DNA of 12,391 nt, taken from NCBI GenBank assembly GCA_964559355.1, contig CAZLHQ010000094.1:1-12391 (forward strand), in the 5' to 3' direction. Shown here one piece after another: positions 5,935 to 12,391 of this stretch. This DNA is from JAEUMD01 sp964559355. GTDB taxonomy: Bacteria; Pseudomonadota; Alphaproteobacteria; Rhizobiales; Hyphomicrobiaceae. Every line of letters begins with the position of its first letter. Positions within the stretch are counted from its first letter, which is position 1. Position numbers and translations under genes: made by a program. The notes beneath the pieces are model-generated. The model did not search any database and was not told where the DNA came from. It saw only the letters and a program-made list of their open reading frames with translations.

Positions 5935-7383
5935 TCAACTGAGCGAGGGGATCGGAATGTGCAGGCGCTGCATGCGCCGCCACAGCGTCGTGCGGTCCAC
6001 ACCGAGCAGCTTGGCCGCCACCGAGCGATTGCCGTTGGCTTGCAGCAGCGCCTGCTCGATCTCGCGGCGGGCGTTGTCGTCCTCGCTGGTGAGACCAGCC
6101 GCCGCCGACCTTTCTTCAGAACCCAGACCGGCGCTTGCCATTGCGCCTTGTGCCGGCATCCAAGCGGGCTTTGCCGCAGCACCTGCCGCTGCCGCCGCAA
6201 CGCTGGCGCGGATCGTTTCGGGCAAGCTCTCGGGCTTGACGGTGCCATCGACGGCACAGATCAGCGCATGCTCGACCGCGTTCTCCAATTCGCGCACGTT
6301 GCCCGGCCAATTGTAGTTCATGAGGATCTGCAGCGCTTCCGCGCTACACGACACGCCTGCCGGGTATCCGCGCGCCTCCAGGTTCTCGCAGAAATGCTTC
6401 AACAGCAGTGGAATGTCGGCCCGACGTTCGCGGATCGGCGGCACGTTGAGGGTGAACACGGCCAGCCGGTAGTAGAGATCGGCGCGGAAATCTCCGGCAT
6501 CGACCAACTTGCGCAGGTCGCTGTTGGATGCCGTGATGACGCGGATATCGACGCGAATGGTCTTGTCGGAGCCGACCGGCTCGAACTCATGGTCTTGCAG
6601 CACGCGCAGCAGCTTGGCCTGCAGGTGCATGGGAATTTCTGCAATCTCATCGAGAAACAGCGTGCCGCCGTGGGCGGCCTGGAAGCGGCCCGGCCGGTCG
6701 CGCATGGCACCGGTGAAGGCACCTTTGACGTGGCCGAACAATTCGCTTTCGATCAACGATGTCGGGATGGCCGCGCAGTTCACCTCCACGAACGGCTTGT
6801 TGGCGCGGCGGCTGAGCCGATGGATGAGGCGCGCGATGTGGGTCTTGCCGGTGCCCGACTCGCCTTGCAGCAACACCGAGGCGTTGGCCGGGGCGACCTG
6901 ATGCACACGCTCCAGCAACGCCAGTACCTTGCGGTCGTTGGTGACGAGATCGCCGCGCGACCGGTCGATCAGCATCTCCAGCCGGTAGCGCTCGGAGACA
7001 TCGCGAATGATCATCAATCGCGTCTGGCCGACCAGCTCGCAGGTCTGACAACTGTGGAACTCCAGATAACGACTCTCGCCGCCGACGTTAACCTTGCGCT
7101 GAAAGCGGACGAAATCGGACACTTCCGCACCAGTCACCACACCTGGCTGGCCGCCACGCGCCGCCTGGGCAATGGCCTGGTCGATCGATTGGCCCGGATC
7201 GACTCCCAAGACCTCGTGCAGCGATGTCAGCGGCTGATTGCCGGCCGCCCCCAGCAGCGCTGCCGCCGCCGGGTTGTGATAGATGATGCGTCCACTGAGA
7301 TCAGCGACGATGACCCCCTCGTCGATGAATGAGACGACCGCTTCCAGAAGTACGCGTAGTTGATCGCTATTGGGTGTTTCCAA
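5935..7383 (-). CDS. Sigma-54-dependent transcriptional activator (PAS, AAA+, Fis-type HTH)
   Basis: An enhancer-binding protein that uses ATP to open sigma-54 promoters. Residues ~10-132 form a PAS domain (VVSFIDEGVIVADLSGRIIY...NPAAAALLG) with a CxxC pair (Cys112, Cys115) near its end. The AAA+ domain has Walker A GESGTGKT (174-181), the sigma-54 contact loop GAFTGA (221-226), Walker B LFLDEI (242-247) and the WPGNVRELEN segment (359-368), all intact. An Ala-rich linker leads to a C-terminal Fis-type helix-turn-helix (~440-476, RSVAAKLLGVDRTTLWRRM). There is no phosphoacceptor receiver domain, so input is probably a ligand or redox signal. I take the TTG at 7383 as start because GGGAGG lies seven bases before it; a TTG at 7401 would add six residues but lacks such a site. 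It is divergent from the SCP2-adaptor-RND genes and is very likely their activator. Confidence 0.95.
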   Translation of the reverse strand: METPNSDQLRVLLEAVVSFIDEGVIVADLSGRIIYHNPAAAALLGAAGNQPLTSLHEVLGVDPGQSIDQAIAQAARGGQPGVVTGAEVSDFVRFQRKVNVGGESRYLEFHSCQTCELVGQTRLMIIRDVSERYRLEMLIDRSRGDLVTNDRKVLALLERVHQVAPANASVLLQGESGTGKTHIARLIHRLSRRANKPFVEVNCAAIPTSLIESELFGHVKGAFTGAMRDRPGRFQAAHGGTLFLDEIAEIPMHLQAKLLRVLQDHEFEPVGSDKTIRVDIRVITASNSDLRKLVDAGDFRADLYYRLAVFTLNVPPIRERRADIPLLLKHFCENLEARGYPAGVSCSAEALQILMNYNWPGNVRELENAVEHALICAVDGTVKPESLPETIRASVAAAAAGAAAKPAWMPAQGAMASAGLGSEERSAAAGLTSEDDNARREIEQALLQANGNRSVAAKLLGVDRTTLWRRMQRLHIPIPSLS

Positions 7384-7475
7384 GAGCCATCCTCCCGACA
7401 AGAATGACTTTACGAGGTGCCGGGTTCTTCGTTGCCGCAGCTACCTTTGAGCGCCATTGTTGCAATCGTCGCGAC

Positions 7476-7485
7476 GTTGCGCAAC
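7476..7485. promoter_or_regulatory. Possible secondary activator site, palindrome GTTGCGCAAC
   Basis: A perfect 10-bp palindrome sharing the GTTGC/GCAAC half-sites of the larger dyad at 7557-7593. It directly overlaps another palindrome, CGTCGCGACG (7467-7476), and a further GTTGC stands at 7459-7463. Its centre is about 173 bp upstream of the predicted sigma-54 start. It is also close to the regulator's own start codon, so it could serve autoregulation. Inference from motif sharing only. Confidence 0.35.
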
Positions 7486-7556
7486 AGTTTGAACTTCGCC
7501 ATACTTAAATTTTATCGATGAAACATAACGTTACGTCGCGTTATTTAACATAGAGC

Positions 7557-7593
7557 AAATGAATACGTTGCAGAGCTTGCAACGTATTCATTT
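7557..7593. promoter_or_regulatory. Perfect 16-bp inverted repeat, likely upstream activator site
   Basis: The arms 7557-7572 (AAATGAATACGTTGCA) and 7578-7593 (TGCAACGTATTCATTT) are exact reverse complements around the 5-bp spacer GAGCT. The centre lies about 79 bp upstream of the predicted sigma-54 transcription start, a usual distance for enhancer sites bound by Fis-type activators. No T-run typical of a terminator follows, and no gene is transcribed into it, so a binding site fits better than a terminator. The obvious binder is the product of the adjacent regulator gene. Confidence 0.7.
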
Positions 7594-7627
7594 TGGAATT
7601 TCTTAATATTTACAGCGCATTAACCCT

Positions 7628-7643
7628 TGGCACAAGCATTGCA
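7628..7643 (+). promoter_or_regulatory. Sigma-54 (-24/-12) promoter of the SCP2-adaptor-RND genes
   Basis: TGGCAC (7628-7633), five bases, then TTGCA (7639-7643) match the sigma-54 consensus TGGCAC-N5-TTGCW exactly. GG (7629-7630) and GC (7641-7642) have the obligatory 10-base spacing. Start of transcription is predicted near 7654, giving a leader of about 65 bases to the ATG at 7719. The leader contains a small stem CGGGG/CCCCG (7679-7696) just before the ribosome binding site. The element lies downstream of the 16-bp dyad and beside a gene for a sigma-54 activator, so all three parts of the classic arrangement are present. Confidence 0.9.
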
Positions 7644-7718
7644 TCGCAATTCGCGAATACTCGCATAGTATAGTTGAACGGGGCGGCAAGACCCCGCGGT
7701 GGCGGGAGGTTGCCGTTG

Positions 7719-8111
7719 ATGCGCTTGTTCTCACCTGAGTGGATGGCGCGTTTTCGCGACGCCTGGAATGCCGAGCCCGCTCTTGCCGGTGCGCTTGGGA
7801 AGATCGGTTTTGACTCGAACATTGGCTATGGTTTTCGCGGCGAGCCGCAACCACGAGCCTTGCTGGTGGTCGAGAATGGACGAGCTGTTGCCGCCAGGGC
7901 CTATGCTGGCGAACCGCTCGATTGGGATCTGCGCGCAGATCCGGAAACGTGGGTGGGTTGGTTCGAAAAGCCGCCGGGTATGGTCAGTCTTGGTATGGCA
8001 TACGCGTCGTCACAGCTCCAGTTTGTCATCGGCGACTACGTCACGATGATCAAAGAGCCGTCGATGGCGGGTCCGTTCATGAAGAGCTTCAGCGTGATGG
8101 CGAGGGTGTGA
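7719..8111 (+). CDS. SCP2-like (sterol carrier protein 2) lipid-binding domain protein
   Basis: A 130-residue protein that looks like a single SCP2-type domain, a fold with a hydrophobic cavity that binds lipids or other apolar molecules. Seen in the sequence: an N-terminal helix (FSPEWMARFRDAWNAEP), strands around ALLVVENGRAVAARAY, a W-D-L-R-A-D-PETWVGWF segment, and the C-terminal block LQFVIGDYVTMIKEPSMAGPFMKSF typical of these proteins. There is no signal peptide, so it should be cytoplasmic. The ATG at 7719 follows GGGAGGT (7704-7710); an upstream ATG at 7674 has no such site. The stop codon overlaps the start of the adaptor gene (TGATG), indicating translational coupling. It is the first gene after the sigma-54 promoter. 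I infer that it hands a hydrophobic substrate to the pump or binds it in the cytoplasm; the ligand is unknown. Confidence 0.8.
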   Translation: MRLFSPEWMARFRDAWNAEPALAGALGKIGFDSNIGYGFRGEPQPRALLVVENGRAVAARAYAGEPLDWDLRADPETWVGWFEKPPGMVSLGMAYASSQLQFVIGDYVTMIKEPSMAGPFMKSFSVMARV

Positions 8112-9274
8112 TGCGTTTTGTTTCCAGGTTCTTCTGCGTCGCGATCCTTGCGATCGTATCGGGCGCACCGGCCGCACTCGCGGCTGACTACCGCACTGCT
8201 CCCGTTACCATCGAGCGTGCCGGTCATCTGACCACCGTGGGTGGCACCGTCGTGCCCTACAAGGAAGTGACGCTCACAGCCCAGGTTCCCGGCCAGATCA
8301 AAACCGTCGGCGGGCGCGAGGGCGATCCGGCCGCGGCTGGCCAGGTCATGGTCGCGATCAACGACGACGCACTGCAGGCGAGCCGCCGCGCCGCCGAGGC
8401 GCAACTGCAATCGGCCGAAGCCGAGCTGCGCAATGCACACGTCCAGTATTCGCGCGAGTTGTGGTCGCCTCGCACCGGTCAGCCGACCGGCATGGCGCTG
8501 CCCGGCATGATGGACAGCTTCATGCGTCCCTTCACCGGACAGTATTCGGGTGGCAATGATCCCAATGTGCGCCGCTGGGCCGATCTCTACGGACAGGCCA
8601 AGGGCGTCGATGACGCCCGTTCGCGCATTCTGCAATCGCGCGCCAACATCGAGCAGCTCGACGCCAAGATCCGCGACGCGAGCCTGACCTCGCCGTTCGA
8701 CGGCGTCATCGTCAAGAAGCTGGTCGAGGTCGGCGACACGGTGCAGCCGGGCCAGCCGCTCATGCATATCGCCTACACTACCTACCTGCGCATCCAGGCC
8801 GAAGTGCCGGTTGGGCTCGTTTCCGCACTGCGCATCGGCGAGTTCGTTCCCGCCCGCATCGACGTCGGCCAAGGCGTGCCGGTTCAGGCGCGCGTCAGCC
8901 AGGTGTTCCCGATGGCGGATGCCTCGCGTCACACCGTTACCGTCAAGTTCGATCTGCCAAGCGGCCTTCCAGGCGGTCCAGGCATGTATGCCGAGATCAT
9001 GATTGCCGATCCTGGTTCGCATGCGAGCGTGTTGCCGGCGATCCCACGCGAGGCCCTGGTTTGGCGTGGCAGCTTGCCGGCCGTCATGGTCTTGAAGAAC
9101 GGCGCGCCGACATTGCGCGTGGTTCGCGTCGGCACCAACCTGCCGGATGGCCGCGTCACCATTCTATCGGGATTGGAAGGCGGCGAGCAGGTGATCCTGC
9201 AATCGCCGGGCACCGCCAGTGCCGGCCCGCCGCAATCGATGCAAGCCGGCGGTCATGGCGTCTCCGCTCAATAG
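8111..9274 (+). CDS. RND efflux periplasmic adaptor subunit (membrane fusion protein, HlyD/AcrA type)
   Basis: A 387-residue adaptor that would bridge the RND pump to an outer-membrane channel. A signal peptide spans 1-24/25 (cleavage near ALA-A); there is no lipobox Cys. The mature protein shows the split lipoyl domain (TVVPYKEVTLTAQVPGQIK, 46-64, and DASLTSPFDGVIVKKLVEVGDTV, 189-211), an alpha hairpin (about 85-185), a beta-barrel (225-300) and a membrane-proximal domain to about 365. The turn of the hairpin holds an unusual stretch of about 50 residues (117-166) rich in Met, Gly and Pro, including TGMALPGMMDSFMRPFTG. The ATG overlaps the stop of the SCP2-like gene by one base; an open extension further upstream is out of frame with that gene and only shadows it. 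The RND gene follows after 136 bases. Confidence 0.94.
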   Translation: MRFVSRFFCVAILAIVSGAPAALAADYRTAPVTIERAGHLTTVGGTVVPYKEVTLTAQVPGQIKTVGGREGDPAAAGQVMVAINDDALQASRRAAEAQLQSAEAELRNAHVQYSRELWSPRTGQPTGMALPGMMDSFMRPFTGQYSGGNDPNVRRWADLYGQAKGVDDARSRILQSRANIEQLDAKIRDASLTSPFDGVIVKKLVEVGDTVQPGQPLMHIAYTTYLRIQAEVPVGLVSALRIGEFVPARIDVGQGVPVQARVSQVFPMADASRHTVTVKFDLPSGLPGGPGMYAEIMIADPGSHASVLPAIPREALVWRGSLPAVMVLKNGAPTLRVVRVGTNLPDGRVTILSGLEGGEQVILQSPGTASAGPPQSMQAGGHGVSAQ

Positions 9275-9410
9275 GCGGGTACGGCAAGGGCGGCAGGGCT
9301 CGACAGCACAGACGCCACGCTACACGAGTTAGGGAAGTCGACCAGGTTCGCCGCCACAAGAACGGGCCGGTTGCCGAGAAGCGCAACGAGTTACGCAAGG
9401 TAGAGTAACA

Positions 9411-12391
9411 GTGTCAAACACCGGCAACCCATCTTCTGCAGAGCCGCATCATCGCGAAGAACCGCTTGGCGTTGCCGGCGTGATGACGAAGATGTTCATC
9501 CACTCACCGCTGACGCCGCTGTTTCTGGCAGCGCTGCTGTTGCTCGGCCTGCTCGGCCTCGTCATCACGCCACGTCAGGAAGACCCGCAGATCTCAGTGC
9601 CGATGGTGGACATCATGTTCGCCTTCCCCGGCGCCGCCTCCGAGCAGGTTGCCTCGCTCGCCACCGATCCGCTCGAACGGATGATGAGCGAAATTCCCGG
9701 CGTCAAGCACGTCTACTCCGCCTCACAGCGCGGCGGCGGCATGGTGACTGTGCAGTTCGACGTCGGCGAGAAGATGGAACCCTCGCTGGTCAAGCTTTAC
9801 GACAAGCTGGCGTCCAACCTCGACAAGATTCCGCCCGGCGTCTCCGAGCCGCTGGTGAAGCCGCGCGGCATCGATGACGTGCCCACCGTTACCTTCACGC
9901 TATGGTCCAACAAGCTCGATGACGCCGCGCTGAGGCTGGTCGCACTGGAGGTGCAGCAGCGCCTGAAGACGGTTCCGGATACCGCGCAATCCTTCATCGT
10001 CGGCGGCCGCCCCGAGACCATCCGCGTCGAGGTCATGCCCGAGCGCCTCAAAGGCTATTCGATCTCGGTCGGCCAGCTCGCCAAGACCATCTCGGCGGCC
10101 AACGACCGCAAGGATATCGGCACGGTCGAGAGCGGCGGCAACTATTTCCAGGTCAACACCGGCCGCTTCCTGCAGCATGCGCGCGATATCGAGAACCTGA
10201 TCGTCGGCGTCCGCAACGGCGCCCCCGTCTACCTGCGCCAAGTAGCCAAGGTCATCGAGGGCGGCGACGAGGCCAAGGACTTCGTGCAGTATTTCACCGG
10301 TCCCGCCGCCGATGCCAACGCCGTCAAGACCCAGGGCGCACCCGGCGTCACCATCGCGATTGCCAAGAAGAGCGGCACCAACGGTGTCACGGTCGCCAAC
10401 GCGCTGATCGCGAAGATCGACTCGCTGAAGGGCACCGTCATCCCCGACAACATCAATGTCACCATCACGCGCAACTACGGCGAGACCGCAAACGACAAGG
10501 TCAACGAGCTGCTGCTCAAGATGTTCATCGCCACCGGCGCGGTGTGCTTCCTGATCTATCTGTTCCTGGGCATGCGCCCCACCATCGTCGTGCTCGTCGT
10601 CATCCCGGTCGTCATCCTCATCACGGTGTTCTCGGCTTGGCTTCTGGGCTTCACCATCGACCGCGTGTCGCTGTTCGCGCTGATCTTCTCGATCGGCATT
10701 CTGGTCGACGACGCCACCGTCGTCGTCGAGAACATCTACCGGCGCTGGCTGCTGAAAGGCGGCATCGACACCGCCACCACGATCGACGCCGTGCGCGAGG
10801 TCGGCAACCCGACCATTCTGGCCACCTTCACCGTCATCGCCGCGCTGCTGCCGATGGGCTTCGTGTCCGGCATGATGGGCCCCTACATGCTGCCGATTCC
10901 GGTGCTGGGCTCGGTGGCCATGCTGTTCTCGCTGTTTGCCGCCTTCATCTTCACGCCGTGGCTCGCCATTCGCATTCGGCCGAGCCTCAAAGACCTGCAC
11001 AAGATGGAGGAGAGCGAGCACAAGTTCTCCCATCGCCTGCACAACTTCTACCACAACTTCGTCGGCCCGCTGCTCGACAGCCCCGCCAAGGCACGCATGT
11101 TCCGGATCGTCATCTGGGTCGTGTTCATGTTGTGCTGCCTGATGTTCTACACGACGCAAGTCACCGTGAAGATGCTCCCGCTCGACAACAAGCCGGAGTT
11201 CAACGTCGTCGTGAACATGCCGGAGGGCACCGCACTCCCCGTTACCGCCAACGCCATCCAGGAACTCACCGACGAAGCCTTGAAGCTGCCCGAAGTGACC
11301 GCCATCCAGACCTATACGGGGACGGCCTCGCCGTTCAACTTCAACGGACTCGTGCGCCACTACTACCTGCGCGACAAGCCCTGGGAAGGCGACATCCAGA
11401 TCCAGCTTCTGCACAAGAAGAAGCGCAAGCGTTCGAGCCACCAGATCGCCGTTGAAGCGCGCGACCGCTTGACGCCGATCGCCGCCAAGCTCGGCGCCAA
11501 GATACAGGTCGTCGAAATGCCGCCGGGACCGCCGGTTCTGCAGACGATGGTGGCTGAGATCTATGGCCCCGATGACGCTACACGCCGTCAGGTCGCCAAG
11601 GATCTTACGAAGATCTTCGAGAAGGCGGACGGCATCGTCGACGTCGACAACTATCTGCAGGCGCCTCACGATACCTGGTCTTTCGTCGTCAACCAGCAGA
11701 AGGCCGAGTATCAGAACGTCACCATCGAGGACATCACCCAGCAGCTCGGCATGGTCATGGGCGGGCAGAAGCTCGGCGCCGTCAAGGTCGGCCGCGAGTT
11801 GGAGCCGCGCTTCATCGTCATCCAGGCCCCGCTCGAGGTGAGAAGCCAGTTCTCGCAGATCGGCGAGTTGCCCATCGCCACGCGCGACAATCGCCTCGTG
11901 CCGCTCTCCGAGCTTGGCAACTTCGTGCGCCAGCCGCAGGACATGATCGTCTTCCACAAGGACTTGCGCGCGCTTGAATACGTGACCGGCGAGGTTGCCG
12001 GCCGGCTCGCGGCGCCGGTCTATGGCATGATCGAGATTTCGAAGCTCCTGAAGGACTACAAGACGCCCGACGGCGTCGAGCTGTCCGGTTTTCTGATCGG
12101 GCCGCCCGGCGATGACTTCAAGTCGGGCTTCGAATGGACCGGCGAGTGGACCGTCACCTACGAGACGTTCCGCGACATGGGTCTGGCCTTCGCCGCCGCG
12201 CTGATCTTGATCTACATGCTGGTGGTGATGGAGTTCGGCAACTTCCGCCTGCCGGGCATCATCATGGCGCCGATCCCGCTGACGCTGATCGGCATCATTC
12301 CCGGCCACTGGCTGTTCAATGCCGAGTTCACAGCCACCTCGATGATCGGCATGATCGCGCTCGCCGGCATCATCGTGCGCAACTCGATCCT
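9411..12391 (+). CDS. RND efflux transporter permease subunit (AcrB/AcrD/AcrF-like), 3' end cut by window
   Basis: An uninterrupted frame of 993 codons running off the right edge; RND permeases usually have 1,030-1,100 residues, so most is present. It shows TM1 (LTPLFLAALLLLGLLGLVI, about 34-52), the first periplasmic porter region, a central TM block (about 364-520) with the proton-relay motif GILVDDATVVVENI (Asp433, Asp434), the second periplasmic region, and C-terminal helices from about residue 925 to the edge, ending GIIVRNSI. These match the pump family that uses proton flow to expel amphiphilic compounds. Start is GTG at 9411 with a modest AAGG site; ATG at 9483 is the alternative. The 136-base gap after the adaptor gene holds the 8-mer ACGAGTTA twice (9324-9331, 9386-9393) and no terminator. 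Probably co-transcribed from the sigma-54 promoter. Substrate unknown. Confidence 0.95.
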   Translation, partial: MSNTGNPSSAEPHHREEPLGVAGVMTKMFIHSPLTPLFLAALLLLGLLGLVITPRQEDPQISVPMVDIMFAFPGAASEQVASLATDPLERMMSEIPGVKHVYSASQRGGGMVTVQFDVGEKMEPSLVKLYDKLASNLDKIPPGVSEPLVKPRGIDDVPTVTFTLWSNKLDDAALRLVALEVQQRLKTVPDTAQSFIVGGRPETIRVEVMPERLKGYSISVGQLAKTISAANDRKDIGTVESGGNYFQVNTGRFLQHARDIENLIVGVRNGAPVYLRQVAKVIEGGDEAKDFVQYFTGPAADANAVKTQGAPGVTIAIAKKSGTNGVTVANALIAKIDSLKGTVIPDNINVTITRNYGETANDKVNELLLKMFIATGAVCFLIYLFLGMRPTIVVLVVIPVVILITVFSAWLLGFTIDRVSLFALIFSIGILVDDATVVVENIYRRWLLKGGIDTATTIDAVREVGNPTILATFTVIAALLPMGFVSGMMGPYMLPIPVLGSVAMLFSLFAAFIFTPWLAIRIRPSLKDLHKMEESEHKFSHRLHNFYHNFVGPLLDSPAKARMFRIVIWVVFMLCCLMFYTTQVTVKMLPLDNKPEFNVVVNMPEGTALPVTANAIQELTDEALKLPEVTAIQTYTGTASPFNFNGLVRHYYLRDKPWEGDIQIQLLHKKKRKRSSHQIAVEARDRLTPIAAKLGAKIQVVEMPPGPPVLQTMVAEIYGPDDATRRQVAKDLTKIFEKADGIVDVDNYLQAPHDTWSFVVNQQKAEYQNVTIEDITQQLGMVMGGQKLGAVKVGRELEPRFIVIQAPLEVRSQFSQIGELPIATRDNRLVPLSELGNFVRQPQDMIVFHKDLRALEYVTGEVAGRLAAPVYGMIEISKLLKDYKTPDGVELSGFLIGPPGDDFKSGFEWTGEWTVTYETFRDMGLAFAAALILIYMLVVMEFGNFRLPGIIMAPIPLTLIGIIPGHWLFNAEFTATSMIGMIALAGIIVRNSI

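Noticed and set aside
5959..7332. A 457-codon open frame on the plus strand
   Set aside because: It is antisense to the sigma-54 activator, whose Walker A, GAFTGA and Walker B motifs are intact; the plus-strand translation has no recognisable domain.
9900..12308. An 802-codon open frame on the minus strand
   Set aside because: It lies antisense to the RND gene. Its translation is rich in His, Asp, Arg, Glu and Gln with no domain pattern, as expected from the complement of a GC-rich gene. The plus frame encodes unmistakable RND motifs.
1..12391. CRISPR arrays, insertion sequences, phage genes
   Set aside because: No regularly spaced repeats, transposase, integrase or phage structural motifs were found on either strand.

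Overview
The window is GC-rich bacterial chromosome. Coding density, third-position GC preference, the tRNA-Cys/tRNA-Asn pair with encoded CCA ends and the protein families suggest a proteobacterium. A methylotroph-like or rhizobial-type alphaproteobacterium (Hyphomicrobiales) is my guess, but nothing seen proves the order.

Layout. Positions 1-371 hold the 3' part of tRNA-Cys(GCA) and a complete tRNA-Asn(GTT). About 820 bases without a convincing gene follow. Positions 1192-5804 carry a loose set of separately transcribed genes: an alpha/beta hydrolase with Cys where Ser is expected; a membrane-anchored DUF302 protein (minus strand) facing away from a small three-helix membrane protein; a gene-free stretch with imperfect repeats and an 11-bp inverted repeat; a small secreted DUF2147-like protein (minus strand); and an exported lipase-like hydrolase ending in a clear terminator.

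The most coherent unit is 5935-12391. A PAS / AAA+ / Fis-HTH sigma-54 activator (minus strand) faces away from three genes: an SCP2-like lipid-binding protein, a periplasmic adaptor (membrane fusion protein), and an RND efflux pump cut by the right window edge. Between them lies a near-perfect -24/-12 sigma-54 promoter (TGGCAC-N5-TTGCA), pointing at the SCP2-like gene. A perfect 16-bp inverted repeat is centred about 79 bp upstream of the predicted start, a normal place for an activator site. The simplest reading is that the activator senses a signal through its PAS domain, which contains a CxxC pair, binds the dyad and switches on an export system. Presence of an SCP2-like protein suggests a hydrophobic or lipid-like cargo; this is inference. 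No outer-membrane channel gene is seen, but one could lie downstream of the window.
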